DNA from: Streptomyces sp. 549 | Lineage (GTDB): Bacteria > Actinomycetota > Actinomycetes > Streptomycetales > Streptomycetaceae | Reading direction: 5' to 3' | NCBI RefSeq assembly: GCF_030124175.1 | Contig: NZ_JASKMT010000026.1 | Span: forward strand, 1 to 64,000 | DNA: 64,000 nt | Shown: one piece after another, positions 25,401 through 33,381 of the stretch | How positions within the stretch are numbered: position 1 is the stretch's first letter | Layout of the letters: every line of letters begins with the position of its first letter | The notes under the pieces: generated by a model | Database searches by the model: none | What the model was told of the DNA's origin: nothing | The model's input: the letters and a program-made list of their open reading frames with translations, nothing else | Program-made: the position numbers and the translations under genes

Positions 25401-26099
25401 ATGAAGACCCTCCTCAACACCGTCAGGTGCGTGCTCTTCGACTTCGACGGCCCGCTGTGCGACCTGTTCGCCATCCACCCCGCGCGGGACGTCGCCGAGC
25501 GGATCCGGCAGTGCGTGCGCGAGCACGGGGAGTCCGGCCTGCTCGGCCCGGAACTGCACACGACCGACAACGCCCACGACATCCTGCGCAGCGTCGCCGG
25601 ACGCCGCAAGGGCCCCTTCGTCGCCGCGCTGGAACGGGAACTGACCCGGCAGGAGGTCACCGCCGCGACGAGCGCCTGGCCGACACCGTTCGCCGACCGG
25701 CTGGTGCAAACGCTACGGGCCACCGGGCACAAGCTGGCCATCACCACGAACAACTCCCCCGAGGCAGTGGGGCGTTACCTGGAGACCCGGGGCCTCGGGC
25801 ACGTCTTCGGCCCGCGCGTCTACGGCCGGCAGCCCGACGTCAGGCTGCTCAAGCCGGACCCCGACTGCCTGCTGCGCGCCCTCGACGCGCTGGGCGAGCC
25901 CCCGCACCGCGCCGTCATGATCGGTGACGCGCCCGTGGACGTCCAGGCGGCACAGGCCGCCGGTGTGCGGTTCATCGGGTACGGCAGCACCCCCGCGAAG
26001 GCCGCCGCCCTGCGGAAGGCCCTGGGATACGCGGCCGACGCACCCGTCATCAGCTCGCTGGAATCCGTACTGGAGGTCGTACAGCAGCCTTCCAGGTGA
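25401..26099 (+). CDS. HAD-superfamily hydrolase (second paralogue)
   Basis: 232 aa. Motifs: CVLFDFDGPLC (Asp14, Asp16, the same positions as in the first copy), AITTNNSPEAV, LLKPDPD and MIGDAPVDVQAA. The helical cap is similar in length, but the sequence between motifs has diverged. ATG 25401 is chosen; GTG 25398 directly before it is possible. The stop overlaps a GTG (26096) that could start an extended version of the next protein. Substrate unknown; the pairing with a phosphotransferase suggests a phosphorylation/dephosphorylation function. Confidence 0.86.
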   Translation: MKTLLNTVRCVLFDFDGPLCDLFAIHPARDVAERIRQCVREHGESGLLGPELHTTDNAHDILRSVAGRRKGPFVAALERELTRQEVTAATSAWPTPFADRLVQTLRATGHKLAITTNNSPEAVGRYLETRGLGHVFGPRVYGRQPDVRLLKPDPDCLLRALDALGEPPHRAVMIGDAPVDVQAAQAAGVRFIGYGSTPAKAAALRKALGYAADAPVISSLESVLEVVQQPSR

Positions 26100-26182
26100 C
26101 GTCCGGGTTTCCTCACCTCCCGCTCGACGGCGAACGGATAGGCTTCCGCCCTCCGCCGTGTGAGAGGTACGACGACTCCGCG

Positions 26183-27289
26183 ATGAAACCACCGCAGTCC
26201 TTCGAGGGGTACCACCGGACCTGGCACGTCCTGGGCCCGTACAAGTACGCCGAACCGCATGACGGTGCGCTGTGGTTCGACCGCCGCTGCTTCCGGTCGG
26301 AGAACGAGCTGCTGGCCGAGCTGGCCGCGCTCGGCACCGGCCGTGTCCCGGCCGTCGGCGAGCTGGCGCCGGGCATGACGGTGCAGTCGTTCGTGCCGGG
26401 CGAGTCCCTCTACCGGCGCCGGCCGCGCGGGACGCCGGTGCCGTACCTCTACCGGCGGCAGATCATGTCCCGCTTCCGGCACCTGGCCTCCCTGCGCCCC
26501 TCGGACGTCGCCTCCGAGCGCAGCTGCGAGGCGGAGGCGCGTCCGGCGGACGGGGACACCACCGGCTTCCTCCGCGCCCTGCTGTCCTACGCCCACCGTG
26601 AGACGTATCTCGCCCGCCTGCCGGAGTACGGCACGCTGTTCGAACGCCTGGGCATCACCGGCGCCGCGGTGGACAGGAGATCGTGGCTGCACCGGGAGGC
26701 CGGCAGGCTGACGCCGAGGCCGTTCTGCCTGCTCCACGGCGATCTGCACCGGGAGAACCTCATCGTCGACCGGTGGCGGCGGTTGTGGACGATCGACTGG
26801 GAACTGGCCATGGTCGGGGACCCGTTGTACGACCTCGCGACCCACCTGTACCTGATGGACTACCCCGACCGGCAGCGGAAACCCGTCATCACCGCCTGGC
26901 GGAAGGCGGTCACCGCCGAACTCCCCGGCGCCGACGCGGGACTGAGCGAGGACCTTCCCCGCTACCTCGACTACAAGCGTGTGCAGTCCGTGTACACCGA
27001 CGTCGTCCGGCAGTCGCACCGCCGCCTCACCCCGCACACCGCGACGGTGGTGCTCGGCGTGCTCCGGCGGGCGGCGGACCTCCTGGGCGTCGACGAGAGC
27101 GACCTGCCGACCCGTCGCCAGATCACTGCCGCCTACGCAGAGCACGCCCGGAGCAGGGCCGCCGCACGTACTGCCGCCGAAACCGCCGCGACCGGTACCG
27201 CCGTGACCGGTACCGCCGCGACGACCGCCGAGCAGCCCGCGGTGGTGGGCGGGCCCTCCTCCGCCGGGGCACCGGGCTACGTAAGGTGA
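26183..27289 (+). CDS. aminoglycoside phosphotransferase (APH)-fold kinase
   Basis: 368 aa. The Brenner motif is LLHGDLHRENLIVD, with the catalytic Asp and Asn, followed by the metal-binding IDWELAMVGDPLYDLATHLY. The N-lobe is short, and the C-terminus ends in an Ala/Thr-rich tail of about 60 residues. It could phosphorylate a hydroxylated small molecule such as an aminoglycoside, choline or sugar; resistance is not implied. Start: ATG 26183; an alternative GTG at 26096 overlaps the previous stop and would add 29 residues of no visible similarity. Last member of the module. Confidence 0.85.
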   Translation: MKPPQSFEGYHRTWHVLGPYKYAEPHDGALWFDRRCFRSENELLAELAALGTGRVPAVGELAPGMTVQSFVPGESLYRRRPRGTPVPYLYRRQIMSRFRHLASLRPSDVASERSCEAEARPADGDTTGFLRALLSYAHRETYLARLPEYGTLFERLGITGAAVDRRSWLHREAGRLTPRPFCLLHGDLHRENLIVDRWRRLWTIDWELAMVGDPLYDLATHLYLMDYPDRQRKPVITAWRKAVTAELPGADAGLSEDLPRYLDYKRVQSVYTDVVRQSHRRLTPHTATVVLGVLRRAADLLGVDESDLPTRRQITAAYAEHARSRAAARTAAETAATGTAVTGTAATTAEQPAVVGGPSSAGAPGYVR

Positions 27290-27379
27290 GGTCACCGGTC
27301 GGGTGGCGGTTCCCGGGCAGTTCCGGGGACGGCCTTCGCACCCGACGCCCGCCGCACGCGTACAGGAGGCTGACCGCCC

Positions 27380-27778
27380 ATGACCGACGAGCCCGCGCAC
27401 GACCCAGAGATCCTGCAACTGGCGGGCAAGGTCTTCGACCTGGCCCGCCAGGGGGACACGGACACCCTCGCCGCCTACGTGGACGCCGGTGTCCCGCCGA
27501 ACCTCACCAACGACAGCGGCGACACGCTGGTGATGCTGGCCGCCTACCACGGCCACCCGGCCTCGGTGCGGGCACTGCTCGCCCGCGGCGCCGACCCGGA
27601 CCGGGCCAACGACCGCGGGCAGACGCCCCTCGCTGGTGCGGTGTTCAAGGGGGAGACGGAGGTGGTCCGCGCCCTCGTGGACGGGGGCGCGGACCCGGCG
27701 GCCGGCACACCGAGCGCGGTGGACACCGCCCGGATGTTCGCGAAGACGGAACTGCTGGAGCTGTTCGGCGCTCAGTGA
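27380..27778 (+). CDS. ankyrin-repeat protein
   Basis: 132 aa. Three to four ankyrin repeats are visible (SGDTLVMLAAYHGHPASVRA, RGADPDRANDRGQTPLAGAV, and a third with GGADPAAG). These are protein-protein interaction modules with no catalytic site. CAGGAGG precedes ATG 27380. Its last codons overlap the 3' end of the convergent MFS gene by 7 bp, so the two transcripts must be antisense at their ends. Partner unknown. Confidence 0.88.
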   Translation: MTDEPAHDPEILQLAGKVFDLARQGDTDTLAAYVDAGVPPNLTNDSGDTLVMLAAYHGHPASVRALLARGADPDRANDRGQTPLAGAVFKGETEVVRALVDGGADPAAGTPSAVDTARMFAKTELLELFGAQ

Positions 27779-29481
27779 CGCGGCCCCCCGGCGGGCGCGG
27801 CCGGTACGGCACCCCCGTCGGCGTCCCCCGCGGCGTCGACGGAGTCCAGCGTGCCGTCCACCGTCGCGTCCCCGGCCGCGCCGACGGCAGCCCCCGTCAT
27901 CCCACCCGCCTCGCCGTGCTGCTCCACGGTGTCCGCCTCGGCGCCCGCGTCCGGGCTGACGTGGCGCAGCAGTACGGTGGCGGCGAGCGCGATGCCGGTG
28001 ACCAGCACCGCGCTGACGACGGCCGTGACCTGCATGCCGTGCACGAACGCCTGCCCGGCGGCCTCCATCAGGGCGGCCCCGGTCTCACCGGGGAGCTGCC
28101 CGGCAGCGGCGGCGGCACCCCCGATGGAGTCCCGGGCGGCGTCCGCCGCGGCGTCCGGCACACCCGCCGGAAGTCCTCCGGTCATCTCGCCGCGGTAGAC
28201 GGCCGTGCCGACGCTGCCGAGCACGGCGATGCCGAGCGCCATCCCCATCTCGGTGCCGGTCTCGGACAGTGCGGAGGCGGCGCCGGCCCGCTCCGGCGGG
28301 GCGCCCGCGATGATCAGGTCGGTGCCGAGGGCCATCGTCGGACCGAAGCCGATGTGCAGTACCACCAGGCCGGTCACCGCGGTGGCGATGCCGGTGTCCA
28401 CGGTGATGCGGGCCAGCAGCACGATGCCGACCGCGGAGAGCAGCATGCCCGCGCCGATCAGGTAGGCGGCCCGCACGTGCTTGACCAGTGCGGGCGCCAG
28501 CATGATGCCGACCAATCCGGCGACCACGCCGGGCAGCGAGTACAGCCCGGCCTGCAGCGGGGACAGACCCAGGACCATCTGGAGGTACTGCCCGACGAAG
28601 AACATCAGGCCGCCGCTGGCGAAGACGGCGAGCGCGACCGTGCCGAGGGAGACGCTGAAGCCGCGGTTGGCGAACAGCCGCAGGTCGAGGAAGGGGTCGC
28701 GGAGCGAGCGCTGCCGCCGGACGAAGACCACGCCCAGGGCCAGCCCGGCGGCGATGGCCAGGACGGAGGCCGGGTCGGCCCCGTGCTCGGCGATGCCCTT
28801 CAGGCCGTAGACGGCGGCAAGCACGGTGAGCAGCGACATCACCGCGCTGGTCAGGTCGAGGCGTCCGGCGTTCGGGTCGCGGAACTCGGGCAGCAGCAGG
28901 GGTCCGGCGATGAGCAGGACTGCCATGACGGGAACGCCCAGCAGGAACACCGATCCCCACCAGAAGTGCTCCAGCAGCGCGCCTCCGACGAGCGGGCCGA
29001 GTCCGGCGCCGACCATGAAGCTGGACATCCACACGCTGATCGCCAGTGTGCGCTGCCGCGGGTCGTGGAACATGTTGCGGATCAGCGACATGGTGGACGG
29101 CATCAGCGTGGCCCCGGCGAGGCCGAGCAGCGCCCGGGCCGCGATGAGTGTCGCCGCGCTGTCGGCGAGCGCGGCGAGGACCGAGGCGACGCCGAACGCG
29201 GCGGCACCGGTCAGGAGCAGGCGTCGGCGGCCGATGCGGTCGCCGAGCGTTCCCATGGTGATCAGGGAACCGGCGATCAGGAAGCCGTAGATGTCCACGA
29301 TCCACAGCAGCTGTGAGCTGCTGGGCGCGAGGTCCGCGCTGAGGTGCGGCACCGCGAGGTGCAGCACGGTCATGTCGAGGGCGATCAGCAGGGTCGGGAG
29401 GGCCAGGACCGCCAGCCCGATCCACTCACGCCGACCGGCCCGGGTTGACGGGGTACGGGGTGCTGCCTCTGGAAAGCTCAT
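27772..29481 (-). CDS. MFS multidrug exporter, DHA2 (14-helix) family
   Basis: 569 aa proton-coupled drug efflux pump of the QacA/SmvA type. Motif A is GTLGDRIGRRRLLL, the first helix contains LIALDMTVLHLAVPHLS, and motif C is GAGLGPLVGGALL. About 14 helices are predicted, with a long polar Ala/Asp/Gly-rich C-terminal tail. The gene seems leaderless (TAGGCT, 7 nt, ATG) and its promoter has the 19-bp spacer of MerR-activated genes. A TipA-like MerR gene lies 92 bp upstream on the same strand, so drug-induced expression is likely. Confidence 0.93.
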   Translation of the reverse strand: MSFPEAAPRTPSTRAGRREWIGLAVLALPTLLIALDMTVLHLAVPHLSADLAPSSSQLLWIVDIYGFLIAGSLITMGTLGDRIGRRRLLLTGAAAFGVASVLAALADSAATLIAARALLGLAGATLMPSTMSLIRNMFHDPRQRTLAISVWMSSFMVGAGLGPLVGGALLEHFWWGSVFLLGVPVMAVLLIAGPLLLPEFRDPNAGRLDLTSAVMSLLTVLAAVYGLKGIAEHGADPASVLAIAAGLALGVVFVRRQRSLRDPFLDLRLFANRGFSVSLGTVALAVFASGGLMFFVGQYLQMVLGLSPLQAGLYSLPGVVAGLVGIMLAPALVKHVRAAYLIGAGMLLSAVGIVLLARITVDTGIATAVTGLVVLHIGFGPTMALGTDLIIAGAPPERAGAASALSETGTEMGMALGIAVLGSVGTAVYRGEMTGGLPAGVPDAAADAARDSIGGAAAAAGQLPGETGAALMEAAGQAFVHGMQVTAVVSAVLVTGIALAATVLLRHVSPDAGAEADTVEQHGEAGGMTGAAVGAAGDATVDGTLDSVDAAGDADGGAVPAAPAGGPRH

Positions 29482-29488
29482 GCCCCGG

Positions 29489-29519
29489 AGCCTAGAAGTT
29501 CAACTCAGCTTCAAGTCAA
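29489..29519 (-). promoter_or_regulatory. MerR-type promoter of the MFS gene (19-bp spacer)
   Basis: Read leftward: -35 TTGACT (29519-29514), exactly 19 bp, -10 TAGGCT (29494-29489). The spacer holds GAAG...CTTC dyad elements. Over-long spacers like this are the hallmark of promoters that need MerR-family activators to untwist the DNA. Confidence 0.75.
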
Positions 29520-29573
29520 CTGGTTTCTTCCGGACGCCGGACGCGGGCAGGTCTGCAGCCCTGCCCGCGCGGA

Positions 29574-30323
29574 TCAGAGCGAGCGCTCCGCGTAGACGCG
29601 CATCGCCTGGCTGACGAACGCGGCCGTTCCGGCGCCGTGCGCGTCGTAGACCGCGGCGAACCGGGGGTCGTCGACGTACATCCGGCCCAGCCCGGTGAAC
29701 GCCTCGGCGGTCGGCTGCCTGCCCTGCCAGCCGGCGCCGACCCACTCGTAGTGGCTGCGGGTGATCTGCTGCACCTCGTCGCTGCCCGGGTCCAGGCCCT
29801 GTGCGTGGGCCAGGCCGAAGGCGGCGCCGATCTCCTGCTGGCGCCGCTGGAACTCCGCCCGGTCGTCCACCGGCAGCGAGCGCCACCACTGGTCGCCCTG
29901 CTCGTAGGCGCCTCGACCCCAGCGGTCGATCACCTCTTCCTTGTACCGCGTGTGGTCAAAACCGTCGAAGGCCTTCTCGGCCATGAGCGGTTCGCCTCCT
30001 TCCAGTGTGTGCAACGTGGTCCGCACCGACTCGATCTGCCGTTGCAGGCGCTCGCGCTCCTGTTCCAGCAGCCTCAGGTGGGTGCGCAGCGCGGCGGAGG
30101 TGTTGCGCTGCCCTTCGAGCACTTCCGCGATGGCGGCCAGGCTCATCCCCAACTCCCGGAGCAGCAGGATGCGCTGCAAGCGCACCAGTGCGTCCTGGTC
30201 GTAGTGGCGGTAGCCGTTGTGCCCGATCCGGCTCGGCTTCAGCAGCCCGATGTCGTCGTAGTGACGCAGGGTGCGGCTGGTGGTGCCGGCCGAGCGGGCC
30301 AGGTGCTGGATGGACCATTCCAT
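29574..30323 (-). CDS. TipA-like MerR-family activator with a TipAS ligand domain
   Basis: 249 aa. The N-terminal MerR winged helix (IQHLARSAGTTSRTLRHYDD, GLLKPSRIGHNGYRHY) is joined by a coiled coil (about residues 78-108) to a C-terminal TipAS-type drug-recognition domain (HTRYKEEVIDRWG, SHYEWVGAGWQG, VYDAHGAGTAAFVSQAMRVYA). TipA proteins bind thiopeptides and other cyclic antibiotics and then activate their own gene. Here the likely targets are its own promoter and the MFS gene just downstream. AGGAGG precedes ATG 30323. Confident in family; the inducing ligand is unknown. Confidence 0.93.
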   Translation of the reverse strand: MEWSIQHLARSAGTTSRTLRHYDDIGLLKPSRIGHNGYRHYDQDALVRLQRILLLRELGMSLAAIAEVLEGQRNTSAALRTHLRLLEQERERLQRQIESVRTTLHTLEGGEPLMAEKAFDGFDHTRYKEEVIDRWGRGAYEQGDQWWRSLPVDDRAEFQRRQQEIGAAFGLAHAQGLDPGSDEVQQITRSHYEWVGAGWQGRQPTAEAFTGLGRMYVDDPRFAAVYDAHGAGTAAFVSQAMRVYAERSL

Positions 30324-30355
30324 CGCCGGGACCTCCTGTTCCGTCGCCGGTCACG

Positions 30356-30386
30356 ACGCTAGGGGTTCACGCAACGTCAACGTCAA
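30356..30386 (-). promoter_or_regulatory. MerR-type autoregulated promoter of the TipA-like gene
   Basis: Read leftward: -35 TTGACG (30386-30381), 19 bp, -10 TAGCGT (30361-30356). The spacer length is identical to that of the MFS promoter. A second TTGACG sits 6 bp further in, giving a short spacer, but the 19-bp match is more meaningful in this context. Confidence 0.7.
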
Positions 30387-30499
30387 GCGTGCCCGGAGGC
30401 TCGTGCGGGTCCGTGCGGGTCGAGGCGTGTCCGTGCGAAGCCGTGCGGAACAGGGGCGTCCGGGGTGTCCACGAAGGAGGGAGGGGGAAAGGGCGGGAC

Positions 30500-30524
30500 G
30501 GCACCGGCCGTGGGGGCCGGTGCC
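30500..30524 (-). terminator. terminator of the small MerR gene
   Basis: GGCACCGGCC (30500-30509), 5-nt loop, GGCCGGTGCC (30515-30524): a perfect 10-bp stem, 3 bp beyond the stop of the leftward gene. Confidence 0.7.
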
Positions 30525-30527
30525 CGG

Positions 30528-30830
30528 TCAGTTCTGCCGGTCGGCGCGCAGCTTGTCGTTGAGGCGCCGGGCTTCCGTCAGTTCGTCCTCCAACCGGACG
30601 ATGCGGCAGGCCGCTTCGACGGTGGTGCCCTGGTCGACCAGCTCCCGGACCCGTGCGGCGATCCGCAGTTGGTGCCGGGAGTAGCGGCGGTGCCCGCCGG
30701 ACGAGCGCTGCGGCGATATCAGCTCGGCCTCGTCCAGGCTGCGCAGGAAGCCGGCCGTGGTGCCGAGCATCTCGGCGGCGCGGCCCATGGTGTAGGCGGG
30801 GTAGTGGTCGTCGTCGAGCTTGGTCTCCAT
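30528..30830 (-). CDS. small MerR-like DNA-binding protein
   Basis: 100 aa. A MerR winged helix (YTMGRAAEMLGTTAGFLRSL, AELISPQRSSGGHRRYS) is followed by a helix and a short coiled coil (IVRLEDELTEARRLNDKLR). It lacks a ligand domain, so it is either constitutive or needs a partner. This type of protein is conserved in Streptomyces, where I know it only as an uncharacterised regulator. GGAG lies 9 nt before ATG 30830. A perfect hairpin and direct repeats sit in its leader. Confidence 0.85.
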   Translation of the reverse strand: METKLDDDHYPAYTMGRAAEMLGTTAGFLRSLDEAELISPQRSSGGHRRYSRHQLRIAARVRELVDQGTTVEAACRIVRLEDELTEARRLNDKLRADRQN

Positions 30831-30868
30831 GTGTCGTGTCTCCAGACTGCTCACCGTCCACGAGTCGA

Positions 30869-30895
30869 GGGCCCCGGTGCGTTGCACCGGGGCCC
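30869..30895 (-). promoter_or_regulatory. 12-bp perfect hairpin in the small MerR leader
   Basis: GGGCCCCGGTGC (30869-30880), GTT, GCACCGGGGCCC (30884-30895). It lies 38 bp upstream of the MerR start. It could be an attenuator or a terminator for transcription entering from the right. Confidence 0.6.
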
Positions 30896-30913
30896 TGGGT
30901 TGGGTTGACACCA

Positions 30914-30940
30914 TCTACCGGCTATCAGGCCGGTCTACCG
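30914..30940. promoter_or_regulatory. TCTACCG direct repeats flanking a palindrome
   Basis: TCTACCG occurs at 30914-30920 and again at 30934-30940 (20-bp period). ACCGGC-tatcag-GCCGGT (30917-30934) forms a palindrome across them. Candidate binding site for the small MerR protein encoded just to the left. Confidence 0.45.
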
Positions 30941-31399
30941 TTTCCGCGTCTGCCCGAACGGCTCGGGGGACGCGGGGATCGCGAATGCGTAACCGAAGAC
31001 CACCTTCCGATCATGGGGACTGCGGTAACCCGTTCGGCGCGATGCCGCTGTCGCCGACGGGCGATCCAATGGCGTGTTTCCCTTCCCTTCTCCTCGGATT
31101 TCTCTTCTTCCCGAACTGGTGATTCCTTGTCGCGGCCACCACCGGCGCGACCCCTGAGCTCCTGCATTCGGGCCGATCACCGCCTGGCAACCGCTCGCCT
31201 CCCCGGCCGACGCCACCTGCTCGCGCCCACCGAATCAGCGTCATGATCCTTCACTCGCGGCAGTTCGTCGTCTGCCGCGCCTCTGAGATCTTCTCTCCGC
31301 TGGCTACGAGGAAAATGCTAGCTATGGCGAGCGCGAATGTCTACCTCGACCAGAGGAGTTTTTCTGTCCCGTGCGGACGGGCGACGGCCAGGGCCCGGA
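30941..31399. other. 459-bp stretch without a supported gene
   Basis: Less GC-rich than surrounding genes, with pyrimidine-rich tracts around 31075-31125 and TCTTCTCTCC around 31290. Short frames exist (for example one from ATG 31041), but none has a convincing ribosome site or codon bias. I regard it as decayed or regulatory sequence. Confidence 0.5.
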
Positions 31400-31855
31400 T
31401 CAGTCGTCGCCGGGCACCCTGCCCGTGGACACCGCGAGCCGGTTCCAGGCGTTGATGGCCAGGATCGAGGCGATCAGCTGGGCGATGCTCGCCTCGTCGA
31501 AGTGGGCGGCGGCCCGGCGGTAGACGTCGTCCGGCACGCCGGCGCGCGGCAGCAGCGTGACGGCCTCGGTGAGGGCGAGCACGGCCCGCTCGCGCTCGGT
31601 GAAGAAGGCACCGGCCTCCTGCCAGACGGCCACCAGGTTCAGGCGCTCCTCGGACTCGCCGGCCTTGCGCGCGTCCGTGGTGTGCATGTGCACGCAGTAC
31701 GCGCAACCGTTGAGCTGCGAGGCGCGGATGCGGACCAGCTCGACCAGCGTCGGCTCCAGCCCCTCGCTGGCGGCGGCGTCCAGGGCGATCAGGGCGCGGT
31801 ACACCTTCGGAGCGGCCTTGGGGAAGTCCACGCGGGACACATCGGGGGAAGTCAT
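31400..31855 (-). CDS. AhpD-like carboxymuconolactone decarboxylase-family protein
   Basis: 151 aa. The family's redox motif CAYCVHMHTTDA (CxxC plus His) sits in the middle, as in alkylhydroperoxidase AhpD. The helical fold continues with LTEAVTLLPRAGVPDD and ILAINAWNRLAVSTG. Likely a small thiol peroxidase or related reductant protein; the true substrate is uncertain. ATG 31855 lies 47 bp from the divergent MocR-type gene, so it is probably that regulator's target. Confidence 0.9.
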   Translation of the reverse strand: MTSPDVSRVDFPKAAPKVYRALIALDAAASEGLEPTLVELVRIRASQLNGCAYCVHMHTTDARKAGESEERLNLVAVWQEAGAFFTERERAVLALTEAVTLLPRAGVPDDVYRRAAAHFDEASIAQLIASILAINAWNRLAVSTGRVPGDD

Positions 31856-31880
31856 GACCGCTAACCTACGAAGCCCACCG

Positions 31881-31894
31881 ACCTTGCGAAAGGT
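31881..31894. promoter_or_regulatory. short inverted repeat in the AhpD/MocR divergent region
   Basis: ACCTT-GCGA-AAGGT lies within the 47-bp gap between the two divergent start codons. Candidate MocR operator by position. Confidence 0.4.
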
Positions 31895-31902
31895 GCACTT
31901 CC

Positions 31903-33354
31903 GTGTCGGAACCATGGGTCAATTCCGCCCGGCGGACCGGCAGTGACCTGCACCTGGAGCTGCCCGCCGCCGGAAGCCGCCGGGCCGCCGTCATCCGGGC
32001 GCTGCGCGACGCGGTACGGGACGGGCGGCTTGCCCCGGGCGTCCGCCTGCCCCCGTACCGCTCACTCGCCGCGGACCTGGGCCTGGCCCGCAACACGGTC
32101 GCCGACGCCTACGCGGAACTGGTCGCTGAGGGCTGGCTGACGGCCCGCCAGGGCTCCGGCACCCGCGTCGCCGCCCGCCCGGCCCCACTCACCGCCACCC
32201 CGGGGGGGCCGCCCCCGGCGGGGGCGTCCGAACCGCTCGCGCACGACCTGCGGCCCGGACGCCCGGACGCCGCCTCGTTCCCCCGAGGCGCCTGGCTGGC
32301 CTCCGCGCGGCGCGCGCTCACCGACGCGCCGCACGACGCCTTCGGCGCCGGCGACCCGCGGGGCCGCCCGGAGCTGCGGCGGGCCCTGGCCGACTACCTC
32401 GCGCGGGCCCGCGGCGTGCGCACCGACCCGGACCGGATCGTGGTCTGCTCCGGCTTCGGCCACGCGCTGCGCCTGCTGTTCGGCGCGGGCGTGCTGCGCG
32501 GGCCGCTGGCCGTGGAGGCCTACGGGCTGTCGTTCCACCGGTCGCTGCTGGCCGCGGCGGCGGTCCGTACCGTCCCGCTGCCCCTGGACGAACACGGGGC
32601 CGACGTCGACGGATTGGCGTCGGCTCCCGGTGGCGGCGGGGTGCGGGCGGTGCTGCTCACGCCGACACACCAGTTCCCCACCGGCGGCCCGCTGTCCCCC
32701 GCCCGCCGCGCGGCCGTCGTCGCCTGGGCCGGGGCCCGGGGCACGGTAGTGCTGGAGGACGACTACGACGGCGAGTTCCGCTACGACCGCGATCCGGTGG
32801 GCGCGCTCCAGGGGCTCGACCCCGAACGGGTGCTGCACTTCGGCTCGGTCAGCAAGAGCCTCTCGCCCGCGCTGCGCCTGGGCTGGATGGTGCTGCCGGG
32901 CCGGCTGGTCGGCCCGGTCACCGCCGCCAAGGGCGAGTGGGAGGCGTGGACGAGCGTGCCGGACCAGCTCACGTTCGCCGACCTCGTCAGCTCCGGCCGG
33001 TACGACCGGCACGTGCGGCGCATGAGGCAGCGCTACCGGCGGCGCCGGGACCGGCTGGTCGCCGCCCTGGCCGAGCACGCCCCGCACGTCACCGTGTCGG
33101 GCATCGCCGCCGGTCTGCACGCCGTGCTGCGGCTGCCGCCGGGCACCGAGCAGACCGCCCTGGCCGAGGCCGCCAGGACCGGCCTGGGCGTCTGCGGGCT
33201 GGGCTCCTTCCGGCACCCGGAGTCCACGATGCCCACCCAGGACGGCCTGGTCGTCGGCTACGCCACCCCGCCCGAGCACGCCTACGGGTCCGCGCTGTCC
33301 GCCCTGTGCCGCGTGCTGCCCCCGGCACCGGTCCCGATCCCGGTCCCGCACTGA
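31903..33354 (+). CDS. MocR/PdxR-family GntR-aminotransferase regulator
   Basis: 483 aa fusion. An N-terminal GntR winged helix (about residues 25-90: RLPPYRSLAADLGLARNTVA) and linker are followed by a fold-type I aminotransferase domain. The PLP lysine is in GSVSKSLSPALRLGW, with upstream VLEDDYDGEFRYD. Such regulators sense PLP or amino compounds and have little or no transaminase activity. GTG 31903 follows the AGGTGC stretch. Divergent from the AhpD-like gene; the classic PdxR targets (pdxST) are not nearby. Its 3' end converges on melC2. Confidence 0.92.
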   Translation: MSEPWVNSARRTGSDLHLELPAAGSRRAAVIRALRDAVRDGRLAPGVRLPPYRSLAADLGLARNTVADAYAELVAEGWLTARQGSGTRVAARPAPLTATPGGPPPAGASEPLAHDLRPGRPDAASFPRGAWLASARRALTDAPHDAFGAGDPRGRPELRRALADYLARARGVRTDPDRIVVCSGFGHALRLLFGAGVLRGPLAVEAYGLSFHRSLLAAAAVRTVPLPLDEHGADVDGLASAPGGGGVRAVLLTPTHQFPTGGPLSPARRAAVVAWAGARGTVVLEDDYDGEFRYDRDPVGALQGLDPERVLHFGSVSKSLSPALRLGWMVLPGRLVGPVTAAKGEWEAWTSVPDQLTFADLVSSGRYDRHVRRMRQRYRRRRDRLVAALAEHAPHVTVSGIAAGLHAVLRLPPGTEQTALAEAARTGLGVCGLGSFRHPESTMPTQDGLVVGYATPPEHAYGSALSALCRVLPPAPVPIPVPH

Positions 33355-33381
33355 GTAGCGCGGGACCGGGCGCGCGGCCGG

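Noticed and set aside
22985..25753. 922-codon leftward frame across the GntR and HAD genes
   Set aside because: Only its last 63 codons (22985-23176) have a start, ribosome site and membrane-protein character; the rest is antisense to clear genes.
26096..26182. Extended start (GTG 26096) for the APH-fold protein
   Set aside because: Overlap with the previous stop is attractive, but the 29 extra residues show no similarity and no ribosome site precedes the GTG; kept as an alternative only.
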